DNA of 64,000 nucleotides from Luidia sarsii (GCA_949987565.1 OX465121.1:1877117-1941116), one strand, 5' to 3'. Counted from the stretch's first letter, positions 37,701 through 46,110 are shown. The notes: a model not told the origin generated them from the sequence alone. Numbers and translations: made by a program.

Positions 37701-40700
37701 ATTCGTTTAACAGTTTTGTTATTGAACCGCTTTGTATTTTCCATTAAAAATATTGGGCAAATGAGCAGCCAAACAATTCAAGCAAATCTTTTAAACATAT
37801 CTCATACATCCTATTGATACATATATGACAATCAGACTGCCAAACCAGCATTCGGTATACTTTATCAATGCATTGAAGCAAAAGAAAATCGCCATAAAAG
37901 ACGCGCATGTAGTTGAACCTTCCAAGCTCATGGCGGCGTCCGCGAAACCGCGCTCACTGAGGTCTTTTTGTTTTTGATTAAATCTTATGTTTTTCTTTGT
38001 TTTTTAGGAACCGGTTCTATCTCGGTACCGCTGTTCCTAACTGAAACCGGAACCGGTTCCCAAAATCCTGGAACCGCCCAAGCCTACCCAACAGGGGTGT
38101 CCATTTTACCGGTTTTGATAGTAGACCTATGGCCATAGATCCGTTTTTTGAGGGTGTTTTTGGTCTCGCCAACATACTGAATATTACAAACTCTACAAGA
38201 GATAAGGTATATGATGTTGGAGGTAGTGCACGTGATACAGCCATAGGTCGTGTGGGTAGTTCCAGAAGAATGTCCATTGAAAGAGTCTATTTCCTTGACA
38301 TGTGTCTTGCAAACAATGCATTTCGAAGTACACTTAAATGTGCCAAATTTATTTGGAGGTGAAGAGTCCGAAAGGGGGAACCTCTGCTCGGACAATTAAG
38401 TCAAGCAAGTTACGGAGCGCCTGAAAGCCAAAACAGGCGAATTTGGAATGGCATCAGCCAGACGATCTGAAGCGTGGAGAATATGGTGGTTTTCCTTAGT
38501 CATCTTCCTGAGAGGAGGAAGAGAAGGGTGGTAGGAAGTAACAAAGGGAACCTTGGGCTTGTCCTTGGGACCTGGTGGCTTTTGTTTTAGTGCCGAACTT
38601 CTGGGAATGGAATAGACTTTAGCAATGAAGTTCTTCACTTGGCGAGAACTATAGCCTCTAGCAACCAAGTTACTGGCAAATACACGTGTATGGCGGCGAA
38701 ATTCAGACTCATGGGAACATATGCGCCTCAATCTGAGGGCCTGGCTGTAAGCTATACCAGTCTTACAGTGTCTGGGGTGACAACTGGAAGCATGGAGATA
38801 TTGATGAGTGTCGGTGGGCTTAGAATACAAGTCAGTAGTAAGTGTGTTTACACATTTATTACATGTGTAATAAGAGATATACAAATATGTTGCAAACTGC
38901 TTACTGACTAAAATTACCACAATGCAAATCTTAAAATTTAGTGGGCATAATACGAATACAATTGGACTAGTACATGGAGACCATTTTGGAGATGACCATC
39001 TATGGGCTAGATAGCTGAGATGATAAGAGCACTGGCATGCAAAACCAGAGGTCTCGGATTCAAATCCTGGTCCAGTCAAAGTTTTCTTTGAAGTACTGAG
39101 TATTCACTGGTATGAGTTTTATATGAATTTAATATTATATTAAAAGATAAGAATAAAAAGATATGATATTAATGTGATGATCCTGTCCTGGGGATGTGCC
39201 GCTATGCCTTGACTAGGCCCTCGACCAGAGGGGAGGTCAGTCTCAATGTTATTTTGTGCACAAAGTCTATGGCACTTCATTATATTTAAAAATAAAATCA
39301 TAATAATTCTGAACAATGGTCAATTGCTTCCAAACTCGGGATTTGGAATGTCTAGCCCAATAGCTAATTGCCCACCAAATTTCGAGACACTTGACCTTTC
39401 ACAAATATGTGTTTTAAAAACACACATTTTGATGACGTCACGATTGCGTCATGGCATTTTGGCCCCGGAGGGTGTTTCTAAACTACATCCCCAATAGATA
39501 TAATCGAAAAAATGAAAAAAATCTTGCTCCGTTGGCCAAATATGCTCAATTGAATGTTAAAATCTTAAAAGTTTATGACCTCATTAATATTCATGAGATG
39601 ACATCACGATCAAATGAGGGCAATTTTTTGATACACCTTTTCCCAACTTAGATATACTGCAAAATTGACACCAAACAAACTTCTACTTTTGCTTTTATTG
39701 GAGTTTTAAATTTGCCCCTTTAAAGCGCTGTCACGTGACACGTGGTGACGTCATGAAGTTTTAAAGACAACTGTGCACAACTTCAGCAAGGGTTCTATGC
39801 ATTTGCCAAGTTTGAAAAAAATCCAAGTGTGTTCAATGGTGAAAGTGCCCGTCTCAAAATCCCTGTGCTTTGTCTATGGGATTTTTACGACCAGAAAGAA
39901 AAGAAAAAAAAAATCTTAACAAATAGCTTTTCCGCTTTGCGGCGGAAAAGCTAAAAAAAAAATCTTAACAACAACAATAGCTTTTTCGCTTCGCGGCGAA
40001 AAAGCTAAAAAATCAGAACAACAACAATAGCTTTTCCGCTTCGCGGCAGAAAAGCTAAAAAAAAAAAAATCAGAACAAAAACAATAGCTTTTCCGTATGG
40101 TACGGAAAAGCTAAAAATCAGAACAAGAACAATAGCTTTTCCGTTTGGAACGGAAAAGCTAAAAATCAGAACAACAACAATAAAAGCTAAATATGGATAC
40201 ATGCACATGCACATGCACACATGTAGTGTATGCATATGTATAATGTACATGTACATGTACATGTACATGTATGTGTACATATACAACATGTATGCACATA
40301 AAAATGTTATAATATTCTATAGCGGATAAATATAATATATGAAAGTTATAACATTGTTGGAGGGAAAGTTGTGTTGTTTTTCTAGACTCGCTACCAGTCG
40401 TCCTACTGTAATATTCCAGTTCCCCACATTAATATGTATTTTAACAGAGTAACTGATTTGGGAACTTTTGACAAATTTGGAAAGTAGGCAAAGAAAACTT
40501 TGATTATACTAGGCAGGACATGAACCCAAGAGCTCTGGTTTTGCATACTAGTTTTCTTACCACCTGAGCTATCAAGCCCCTTAGGTGGCAATGGCAGCCT
40601 TCCCAAATTGTCAACTAGTCTTTGCTGGGGTGGGGCGTCAGTCAAAAGCATTTATTACTATTAACTGCCATATATCTCCAGGGATCAATCCCCTGTTTTC

Positions 40701-41416
40701 ATTCAAATGTAAACATTCAACTTATCAAGTGTTGTGATCCAGATTGGGGATCACGCAAAGCATCCACTTTTGATATGTAATATGTATTTTGGTATTTTTC
40801 TCAGATGCATATAGAAATGTTTTGTGCTGTAATGCCAAACAGAAGTTGTATGTAGTGGCAGCATGTCACTCTCTTTATTGGTGATGTAGACCATCATCAT
40901 TGGAAGAATTGTTTTTACACTGCATGCAGGATATGGACACAAATTTGTGATCTTTGGTCATGTTTACACTTTTCACAGATATTAGTGACACTCAGTGCAA
41001 ATCATTTTGATCCTTTTCTCAAAGGTACATGAAGCAAGGTCCTAAGATCAACACCCTATAACTTTTTAAGATCAGCAATTCTATTCAGCAAGCATTTAGC
41101 AACATTTTTGTGTATATTTTGATTTTATTTTTTAATACAGATTGAAGAACGCGAAGGAGAAAATACTGAAGAAAGAGAAGAGAGAATTCTGAACAAGCGG
41201 GCACATCAAATGCTGATCAGCATTCGCAGTCGTTTAACAAAGGATGATACACTCACATTCTCTGACATGATACGGAAGCACAATCGTAAGCAGGTAGCCT
41301 CCAAGTTTTATACGTTACTTGTACTCAAGAAACAACAAGCGATAGATGTGCAGCAGATTAGTACTTTTGCTGATATTGCTATTACACCGGGACCTGCTTT
41401 CAATACTATTTACTGA
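7599..41416 (+). CDS. RAD21: Cohesin subunit RAD21 (SCC1 kleisin), ten coding exons, 612 aa
   Basis: This is the kleisin that closes the SMC1-SMC3 cohesin ring and is cut by separase at anaphase. The join is 7599-7742, 8859-9088, 10099-10205, 14435-14659, 21772-21903, 27253-27369, 27558-27787, 29137-29254, 32666-32925 and 41141-41416, ending in TGA. Every junction is GT-AG and the phases agree, giving 612 residues (human RAD21 has 631). The N terminus [20 protein letters not shown] and the segment [16 protein letters not shown] are near-diagnostic for the SMC3-binding domain. EREIMR ending at R172 is the first separase site. [19 protein letters not shown] belongs to the central SA/STAG-binding region. 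An acidic tract near residues 510-525 precedes the SMC1-binding winged helix with [14 protein letters not shown]. Start choice follows the universal MFYAHF opening; an in-frame exon boundary at AAAG|GTAAGC follows 48 codons. Confidence 0.97.
8460..8678 (-). mobile_element. End of a pogo/Tigger-like (Tc1/mariner) element
   Basis: Read on the minus strand the segment begins cagtcgactcccgttatgac next to a TA, which resembles the terminal sequence of pogo/Tigger elements. Inverted and direct echoes (gttataaccggagtct near 8552) follow. No transposase or clear far end is visible in intron 1. Confidence 0.4.
8859..9088 (+). CDS. RAD21: RAD21 coding exon 2 (residues 49-125)
   Basis: The acceptor is ttaaatctag and the donor gtaatt. 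It encodes the most conserved N-terminal part, including [18 protein letters not shown] and [15 protein letters not shown]. It ends two bases into an Asn codon that exon 3 completes. Confidence 0.95.
9089..10098 (+). other. RAD21 intron 2
   Basis: There is no gene. A short stretch at 9540-9660 (ggccttcatgccctt, atggcctgccc) resembles the terminal parts of the hAT-like element at 19770-20610, so it is probably a decayed copy. Confidence 0.3.
10099..10205 (+). CDS. RAD21: RAD21 coding exon 3 (residues 125-161)
   Basis: The acceptor is actcttacag and the donor gtaagt. It encodes [16 protein letters not shown], a conserved stretch just before the first separase site, and ends with DDGFG split across the intron. 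Confidence 0.93.
10440..10863. repeat. Unidentified repeat fragment, continued at 13640-13990
   Basis: This GC-richer block stands out from the surrounding AT-rich intron. It continues after the hAT-like pair: joining 10871 to 13640 removes the insertion. A minus-strand frame of 126 codons is open but matches nothing I recognise. It may be a remnant of a retroelement coding region. Confidence 0.3.
10872..12380 (+). mobile_element. hAT-like non-autonomous element, copy 1
   Basis: The ends read taaggttgttcgatat and atatcgaacaacctta, and both ends are packed with cgatatcg palindromes. Eight-bp target duplications atctccac lie at 10864-10871 and 12381-12388, which fits hAT. There is no transposase. 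Copy 1 has about 245 bp (about 11260-11504) that copy 2 lacks. A run of 24 or so G lies near 11682-11703. Confidence 0.8.
12389..13631 (-). mobile_element. hAT-like non-autonomous element, copy 2, inverted
   Basis: This is the same family as the neighbouring copy in opposite orientation, so the pair forms a palindrome of about 2.76 kb. It starts taaggttgtacgatat and ends atatcgaacaacctta. The duplication atctccac appears at 12381-12388 and 13632-13639. The single central copy of the target site is shared by both elements. Confidence 0.8.
13977..14434 (+). other. End of RAD21 intron 3
   Basis: There is no gene. A poly-C run near 13987-14002 marks the end of the repeat block; the rest is AT-rich intron running to the exon 4 acceptor. 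Confidence 0.4.
14435..14659 (+). CDS. RAD21: RAD21 coding exon 4, carrying the first separase site
   Basis: The acceptor is ttatcatcag and the donor gtaagt. The exon opens with [19 protein letters not shown] matches the separase consensus ExxR, and its arginine is residue 172 of the model, the same number as the known human cleavage arginine. The rest is an acidic linker rich in D, E and M. Confidence 0.93.
15720..16625 (+). repeat. Hairpin-bearing dispersed repeat, copy 1
   Basis: It starts with agctttttcgc / gcgaagcgaaaaa hairpins, then carries caaacttgacaaatgcatag, ccatagacaaagcac and aattattatgattttttgaa, and ends near another agcttttccgc hairpin (16578). The same order of words occurs at 18690-19600 and, inverted, at 39240-40190 and 43240-43500. 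No coding capacity is evident, and the class is unknown (MITE or Helitron-like). Confidence 0.6.
17500..18520 (+). repeat. Polypurine (GA/GGGA-rich) tract, about 1 kb
   Basis: The plus strand is dominated by gagagg, gggaga and gggga words through about 17510-18510, within RAD21 intron 4. Strong purine asymmetry of this length can adopt triplex DNA. The short ORFs read through it on both strands are compositional artefacts. Confidence 0.75.
18690..19600 (+). repeat. Hairpin-bearing dispersed repeat, copy 2
   Basis: It shares ttcttgtcggaaaaatccca, agtgccttaaaggggcaaat, gcactatatcttagttggga and gaattattatgattttttga with the copy at 15720-16625. It is diverged and has indels relative to that copy. 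Confidence 0.6.
19767..20612. mobile_element. hAT-like element with caggcctcga ends
   Basis: The left end is gcaggcctcgatctttac (about 19771). The right end is ttaagttcgaggcctgg (about 20592-20608), its inverse apart from small changes. Flanking ggatg words are compatible with a worn 8-bp duplication, but the match is weak. Internal sequence has ggcc-rich subterminal repeats and no transposase. Confidence 0.45.
20863..21554. mobile_element. TTAA-flanked MITE (piggyBac- or Kolobok-like), copy 1
   Basis: The ends are ttaaccacttcgcgccgg (20863) and ccggcgcgaagtggttaa (to 21554), so the duplicated target is TTAA. The internal sequence is closely shared with 31711-32400, for example catgaattgcaagattagca and tccgaatccgggcaccac. 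No ORF is convincing. TTAA targets are used by piggyBac and Kolobok, and which applies is not decidable here. Confidence 0.75.
21772..21903 (+). CDS. RAD21: RAD21 coding exon 5 (acidic linker)
   Basis: The acceptor is gtttttaag and the donor gtatgt. It encodes [18 protein letters not shown] and a low-conservation linker. The phase matches on both sides (132 nt, entering and leaving after one base). Confidence 0.85.
22260..25416. mobile_element. 3.2-kb TIR element in RAD21 intron 5
   Basis: The left terminus atatgggccatttcaccagg (from 22260) is mirrored by cctggtgaaacgacccatat (to 25416), with further pairing through gggacacagt. Inside, acgtaacactgacacc-type words recur (near 22460, 22815 and 23020). 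Several short ORFs exist, but none resembles a known transposase. The superfamily is unknown. Confidence 0.6.
26222..26822. mobile_element. Foldback element with 150-bp arms and an internal ORF remnant
   Basis: Left arm 26222-26376 and right arm about 26670-26822 are inverted copies, sharing for example agataagccaacattttgct against its near complement. Between them a plus-strand frame (26396-26740) reads [20 protein letters not shown] and then [12 protein letters not shown]. That has the feel of a THAP-type zinc-finger tail, but it is too short to be sure. Confidence 0.5.
27253..27369 (+). CDS. RAD21: RAD21 coding exon 6, start of the SA/STAG-binding region
   Basis: The acceptor is cttgaatag and the donor gttagt. 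It encodes [20 protein letters not shown], strongly conserved in metazoan RAD21 and part of the segment contacting the SA/STAG subunit. Confidence 0.93.
27558..27787 (+). CDS. RAD21: RAD21 coding exon 7, SA/STAG-binding core
   Basis: The acceptor is tttccacag and the donor gtacag. It encodes a basic [17 protein letters not shown] stretch and then [20 protein letters not shown], the family's central conserved block. The intron before it is only 188 bp. Confidence 0.95.
27788..29136 (+). other. RAD21 intron 7
   Basis: I see no gene or clear transposon. A short (acatgc)n run lies at about 28865-28895. Confidence 0.4.
28863..28895. repeat. (acatgc)n microsatellite
   Basis: catgcacatgcacatgcaca is repeated several times. 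Similar runs occur at 40200-40275 (acatgc and acatgt). Confidence 0.8.
29137..29254 (+). CDS. RAD21: RAD21 coding exon 8, candidate second separase site
   Basis: The acceptor is caatttag and the donor gtgagt. [15 protein letters not shown] continues the conserved centre. Downstream, EPER (R426) and the overlapping ERMR (R428) both fit ExxR and lie near the position of the second vertebrate site, although the surroundings are not conserved. Confidence 0.9.
29411..30924. mobile_element. hAT-like element with cagggtt ends
   Basis: The left terminus cagggttccacacttct and right terminus aatgtcaaaccctg are inverted. Subterminal acttgcccgggcaag-type palindromes cluster at both ends. The flanks cctattg and actattg differ by one base and would fit a worn 7-8-bp duplication. 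There is no transposase ORF. Confidence 0.5.
31711..32400. mobile_element. TTAA-flanked MITE, copy 2
   Basis: It begins ttaaccacttcgtgccagg and ends cccggcgcgaagtaattaa, the same family and orientation as 20863-21554, with moderate divergence. The single ends at about 34722 (taaccacttcgtgccagg) and 61618-61639 (ggcgcgaagtggttaa) belong to the same family. Confidence 0.75.
32666..32925 (+). CDS. RAD21: RAD21 coding exon 9 (acidic, low-complexity)
   Basis: The acceptor is atgttacag and the donor gtatgt. It encodes Ser-rich and Asp/Tyr-rich sequence ([19 protein letters not shown]) ending in a Glu run, equivalent to the fast-evolving Pro/Glu-rich linker of other RAD21 proteins. Confidence 0.9.
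33211..34400. mobile_element. hAT-like element with taaggctgttgtcg ends
   Basis: It starts taaggctgttgtcg and ends cgacaacagcctta, with repeated tgtcgcgaca and gtcgaca palindromes near both ends. The terminus resembles that of the 10872-13631 pair. No matching 8-bp target duplication is visible, and no ORF is convincing. Confidence 0.6.
34985..35100 (+). repeat. Two tandem copies of a purine-rich unit
   Basis: aaagggaagggcaaggagta with gggtagggattagtgagaag occurs twice in a row in the 3' non-coding part of the Penelope-like element. Confidence 0.7.
35339..38086. mobile_element. hAT-like element inserted in the PLE, with internal tandem repeats
   Basis: The ends are taagcttgggcggttc and gaaccgcccaagccta. 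The 8-bp duplication cccaacag lies at 35331-35338 and 38087-38094. Deleting the element and one duplication rejoins the PLE frame exactly. Subterminal gaaccggttcc words are dense. The core is a set of tandem arrays (36040-37240). No transposase is visible, and long antisense frames in the arrays are artefacts. Confidence 0.85.
36040..37240 (+). repeat. Four adjacent tandem arrays inside the hAT-like element
   Basis: About 36050-36230 repeats ggaaccgggtaattggctcg with gtgtcccag. About 36240-36590 has a near 50-bp unit containing gcggattcggtac. About 36600-37015 has a 36-bp unit containing gggattcgggaccacgtgcg. About 37020-37240 has a unit of near 48 bp containing gtggggctatggt. The 36-bp unit is a multiple of three, so long repetitive frames arise on both strands. 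Confidence 0.8.
39004..39079 (+). tRNA. tRNA-like sequence (Ala-TGC-like), probably a SINE head or pseudogene
   Basis: A box-A-like tagctgagatgataagagc is followed by an anticodon arm with loop catgcaaaa (anticodon TGC) and a box-B-like ggattcaaatcc. Acceptor-stem pairing is poor, and the sequence runs into an AT-rich tail. A tRNA-derived SINE or a tRNA pseudogene is more likely than a working tRNA gene. Confidence 0.45.
39240..40190 (-). repeat. Hairpin-bearing dispersed repeat, copy 3, with tandem hairpin end
   Basis: This is an inverted copy of the 15720-16625 repeat, with for example attttgatgacgtcacgatt and cttagatatactgc. Its end at 39924-40190 is expanded into five tandem hairpins separated by aatcagaacaacaacaat spacers. 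Confidence 0.65.
39924..40190 (+). repeat. Tandem array of five agctttt(c/t)cg hairpins
   Basis: Each unit has arms of the agcttttccg / cggaaaagct type, 11-12 bp long. The inner stem bases differ between units (gc/gc, gta/tac, gtt/aac) yet still pair in four of the five; the third unit has one mismatch. Spacers are A-rich. Confidence 0.75.
40506..40580 (-). tRNA. Second tRNA-like sequence (Ala-TGC-like), SINE head or pseudogene
   Basis: On the minus strand tagctcaggtggtaagaaaa, tatgcaaaaccagagc and gggttcatgtcc repeat the A box, anticodon arm (TGC) and B box seen at 39004-39079. The two copies lie 1.5 kb apart in inverse orientation and differ at many positions. Confidence 0.45.
41141..41416 (+). 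CDS. RAD21: RAD21 coding exon 10, C-terminal winged helix
   Basis: The acceptor is tttaatacag and TGA lies at 41414-41416. [33 protein letters not shown] and ITPGPAF are hallmarks of the kleisin winged helix that binds the SMC1 head. The preceding intron is 8.2 kb. Confidence 0.96.
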   Translation: MEEREGENTEEREERILNKRAHQMLISIRSRLTKDDTLTFSDMIRKHNRKQVASKFYTLLVLKKQQAIDVQQISTFADIAITPGPAFNTIY

Positions 41417-43140
41417 TGTGAGTGACAAAGGAAGATTTCCTGACCACTTTTGGGAGGGAAAATTGCTCTATTTGTTGTTTAAAATCTTCTTTTTATGGGA
41501 TTAGCACTGTTTTGTTTGGAAATATCTGTTCAGGAACTTGGAATTTGCATTAATGTGTAATGGACTCATTTCATGACACCATAACTATTGAATAGTCATC
41601 TCTCTGATATGATGTCATTTTGAGTAGCTTTATATAGATCATCATTCCTATAACCAGCCTTGCCTCAATTTCATTTCTTTCATTTTACAAAATCAAGCGT
41701 TACATATGTACATGTATACACAACCTGGTTTGTAATCTATTGCTTTATACTCTATTTGGTACCTTAAGTACTGATTTCCTCTGTTTAAGTAATAGCATTT
41801 GTTGGGCAGCTATATCTTAAAACTTGTATTACTTTGATTTAATTTAGTGTAATATAGTGTATTTTTTCATTGTTTGCCCTTTTAAAAGTGAATGTAGATA
41901 AAGTAGTGTTTATGTTACGTGTATTTGTTTTCATTTAATCAGATTGAATACAGTGTTTAATTTTGATAATTTGTCCTTGTGTCAATTTACAACAAGAATA
42001 TTTTGTAGTGATAAATTACTTTTATCTTACTGAATTTCAGAGAGATTTGTAATTTTAAATTTTGGCACAGCAGATAATTGGTACTATTATGATGGGATGG
42101 TGAAAGGGGATTCTAAATAAATCGATAAAACGATAACAATATGACTGCAGCTCTGCAATGGTGAGGCTACTGATAAGATTAAAAACATTTTTCCCACATT
42201 TGAAAAGGGTGGCATGTTTAATTGTGTCATGGAAGGCTTAGTCGGATCCATATATGTTAACTTATAATTATGGGTCATTCCATGGGGTATTAAAACAATT
42301 TTTGGTCTTCAGCCAGTCAGCTCTTGCATACATTCAAACTTAAAAATCTTCTTTGCATGAGAGAAATGAAGACATTTGTAAATACATGTAATATTATTAT
42401 TTTGTCAACATCCATTGGTCATTTAAATAATAATTATTGGGAGCAAATTAAGTTGTACATAGTGTATTAAAAAGAAACATGTAGATGCATGAATTTGCCT
42501 AAAACTGCACCACTAATTACTTTGGACACTAGCAAGCACTACTTTTGTTTCTCATTTTATTCCTGGAGCTTTAAAGAAGAAAAGACATTCTAGTGTTCTA
42601 AGCATCTCCTGTGATGTTTCCCATTGACTCCAAATATATTCATATGTTTAATGTGCTGTAAGTATAGTGACAAATTTTGTGATGGTCCAAGAAACTGTTA
42701 GAAGCAGTCTGATAATCTTTATTAAAGCATACTGTCCTATTAAGTAATTATTTATTTGAGGCCCTTTGATTTTGTGATAAAGGAGAGGTTCAGCAAGCTA
42801 AAACGATTGAATTTGTTTGTTGAAAGTCCGTAAATAATTCTTACCATCTGTCAAGTTTTTGTTTATTTGCCATTTTGATGAAGTTGATCAAAAGCCTGTC
42901 TAATGAAGTTCATGTACTGTACAACAGTGATGCTTTTCTGTTTTGGAGGTCTATAACAGTCCCAAACTGCTAAAACTTTGAACACATTGCTTTTTGAACG
43001 TCCATTCTTGCAAGTTGTTTTGACTAAGACTTCTTAAATATGCACCATGTCCTTTTGGTCAAAGAAGAAGCTATTATCAAAGAAAAATGTTTAAGTGTCA
43101 CTCTGTTTTCATATAATCTTTGTTGTATGTGTTTTATTAT
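41417..43140 (+). other. RAD21: Probable RAD21 3' UTR
   Basis: This stretch is AT-rich, has no ORF of note and lacks the repeats that fill the flanks, which fits a long 3' UTR. An AATAAA hexamer lies at 42116-42121 and attaaa variants lie near 42723 and 43138. The true polyadenylation site cannot be chosen from sequence alone. Confidence 0.55.
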
Positions 43141-43239
43141 TAAAATGTGTTTATTTTTAATTATCAAAAATCACCAAACAACTGGGATATGTTGATTACT
43201 TTAAAAAAAATAAGACAAAACTTTTTTTTTAAGGTTGAA

Positions 43240-43500
43240 TCTCTGTGTTTCGAACCCATGCCATTCATGCCTACCCCAAAACGCACACAAGTGTACTCAA
43301 AGTCTATGGGACTAGAATGTAATGAACATGTTCAAGAAGAAAAAAACAAAAATCAAGCTTTGTTGGCCCAATATGCGCGAATGAACGTTACATTTTGTCA
43401 ATCTTTGCATTACTTCATAAATATGTATAAGATGACGTCACGATTACATGGTGACATTTCTTGTGATGCATCTTTTCCCAACTAAAAAAACATGACTGAT
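43240..43500 (-). repeat. Hairpin-bearing dispersed repeat, copy 4 (partial)
   Basis: Words such as agtctatgggactagaatgt, ttggcccaatatgcgc and gatgacgtcacgatta are inverted counterparts of words in the 15720-16625 and 18690-19600 copies. It is only a middle fragment. Confidence 0.5.
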
Positions 43501-44324
43501 GGTGATCCCGTCTGACAAAAGGTTGCCTTGTATATTTCAATTTGAAATATTCATTTCTGAATCCCTCATAAGTCATGACCATCCCTTGAGCCGCTCCAGT
43601 CAAACGATTTTCATGCAAGACAGGACATAGGGACATTGTTTTGGCAATGTTTGGCTGGAATATCTTTTGTCGTTTGCTAGGTCATCCGCGCAGAATGCCA
43701 ATAGTGCTGTGACTATGGCTTGAAATGCCCAAGGAGGGCTTCTATGTCTGTTTCCAACATAGCACAGGCACTTTCCGCGCACATACTTCGTCAGCGTCAC
43801 CACGAAGTAGCACCTGGCCATTGCCATATGCATTATTATTTTTTTTAATTTTTTTTTTTATAACTTATAACTTATTAACACGAGGTAGACAATCTTATTT
43901 GTTAGTAATTAAGCACATAAGTGTGATTTGAATTTTGCGGTATTTGCGAGTTCTCGTTTTTACGAAGTAGTATTGAAGTGCGTTCTTATTCGTGAAAACA
44001 TTGCTAGCGCGTATTTGATGTTGCACAGTTTCACGAAGTAGAACTGCAGCCTCGTTCCCAGAGATGTGCCTTGTACGTAACACACACAAAGGTTAATTGC
44101 GTTGGAACGACGTTGCATTGAACATGGCGTCATGCAGCGACGCCGTTGGCAACGATCATCACGAACAACACTGTGACAGTACTTGACTCTGGTAAGTAGT
44201 AAAGTAAATTGCGTTTATAATTAGTTTAATTTTGATCAAGGAAGACAATGTACATGTTTAGGGTGTACTTTAAATGTACATGCTGCGTATTCATGGGTTT
44301 ATGGGTTTATGCCTGACATTGAAA

Positions 44325-44605
44325 CTGAAAGTACTACTACAGCAGTACTAACTACTAGTACTTAGTATTAGTAGTAGTACAATTACTACTGAGTACTACT
44401 AGTATCAGTAGTACTAGTACTAGTACTACTGCTAGTAGTAGTAATAGTAGTACTACTACTAGTACTACTACTACTAGTACTACTACTAGTACTACTACTA
44501 GTACTACTAGTACTCCTACTTACTAGTATTATTAATATCAGTACTAGTACTACTTTACTACTAGTACTACTTACTACTTCTACTCAATAGTGCTACTACT
44601 CGTAC
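44325..44605. repeat. tac/tag trinucleotide microsatellite
   Basis: Interleaved tac, tag and agt triplets (tactactagtactact) fill about 280 bp. The sequence is largely self-complementary. Confidence 0.85.
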
Positions 44606-45194
44606 TAGCAGAATGAAGACACAATGAATGTATGTAGTCAATGCAATAGTCAATTTGATTATATTCAAACTTAATTTTTTGCCTTCCTTTTTTTGCTCTG
44701 GCCATCATGTGCATTATCTGCATACTGATTGTAAAAAAACTGCATCAACATACGTAGGCCTAGGCTAGCCTAGGCCTACATTACATTAGTGTAGAAATGA
44801 TAGGAGACTTTCTTATGCTAGGCTGAACTTGATAATAATAATTTGTGTCTTGTTCTTTCCAATTTCATTTGAAGCAGATAAAGTTTCACATAAGCTTGAC
44901 GTTTTCTTTTGTTAAAGATAGCAGTTTAACATACACGGTGGGATACTGCCAGTGGTTTGCAAAAACATAAGAGTTAACGGTGAGCTTCATTGTTTCTTGG
45001 TTTAGATCTATAGTCCGGTTCGTGGATGTACTGTACATCATGTATGGTATTGCATTACAAAAAAAAATGGTTTTAGATCAGATTGGTAACCTTCATTCCT
45101 GGCAAAAGCTTTTCAAGATCAGGTTCCTTTACAAATAGTTAAATGTTACTTTTTAAATAAATTTGAGTACAACAGAGCATTTCGCATTTGTGAA

Positions 45195-45310
45195 AAAAAC
45201 ACATTAATTACTAAATACAATATTAATAATAATAATAATAATGGACATTTCTAGAGCGCCAGAATCCGTCTGCAAAGACGCTCAAGGCGCTTAACAACAT
45301 TATACAGAAT
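45195..45310 (-). mobile_element. Retroposon 3'-tail fragment with (ATT)n
   Basis: Read on the minus strand, gcgccttgagcgtctttgca is followed by tctagaaatgtcc and an (att)n run. This arrangement is a common 3' tail of non-LTR retroposons or SINEs. The extent is short and the family unassigned. Confidence 0.4.
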
Positions 45311-45919
45311 TAAAATTTGTACCCATAGGGTTTAATAGTATGGTACATGTACATGCTTATTGGTGATTGGGCCCGGAGGAATGGAGAGACACGGACACGC
45401 GACTGCCACTTGGACACACTGCCCCCGCTGGGTTTTTATTGAGTGCAAAAAGTTATACACTTCAAAACATCCACGTCCATAATAAACGTGTTTCACCAAC
45501 CTTTAATTGTTTGGTCAACAATATGATAATTCTCAAACAATCCAACACAGTACCTGCGACCAGCAGTATAGGCTACCTTTGCCCAACTTAAACCATAATT
45601 ATAATCTCTGCTGTACATGCCACTTGCATGTGTTTAACCTTACGTAGACTAGCACCGCTCAAAATATGCGAGTGCATGTCTTGACACCATTTCTGTGGCC
45701 CACCCCACCCCACAGGCTACAAGGGACGCCCAAGCAGGGAAAAACCAAGGCCGGGGCAGGCCAAGCCCCATATACTCGGGGAACAAACCGCCAACCAATA
45801 TCCCACTCCCAAAGGGGGATCCTCCCATGGCACGTTTCATATGACCATGTAAAACAAAAAACAAAAACAGAAATTGAAAAACCCTGTCTGAGGCCAGTTC
45901 CCCCTGACGGATCTCTCCG

Positions 45920-46110
45920 TACTCCCCCAACGCCAGGTCTGCACTGCAGACGGCACACGCTGGTGGAACCAGCGACACCCCCAACTGAGCAACTTTAAGC
46001 CCAGCTATTCCCCCCAACGCCAGGTCTGCACTGCAGACGGCACACGCCGTTGGAAACCAGCGATACCCCCAACTGAGCAACTCTGGCCCAGCTATCCCCC
46101 AATGCCCACA
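45920..46110. repeat. Two tandem copies of an unit of about 90 bp
   Basis: cccccaacgccaggtctgca followed by ctgcagacggcacacgc and accagcga(c/t)acccccaac occurs twice in direct orientation inside the composite repeat. Confidence 0.7.

Larger units (their letters stand above)
34836..38945 (-). mobile_element. Penelope-like retroelement (PLE), 3' half, interrupted
   Basis: Read on the minus strand, coding begins at about 38860 with [20 protein letters not shown], the end of a PLE reverse transcriptase, continues through a linker, and has a frame break near 38396. It then reaches a GIY-YIG nuclease with [19 protein letters not shown] and RIYGHRS at about 38240-38110. The frame continues without loss after a 2.75-kb insertion, as [16 protein letters not shown], to a stop at about 35145. 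Copies of cttaaaatttagtgggc at about 34836 and 38930 look like pseudo-LTR ends. The reverse transcriptase core is missing, so this copy is 5'-truncated. Confidence 0.8.
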
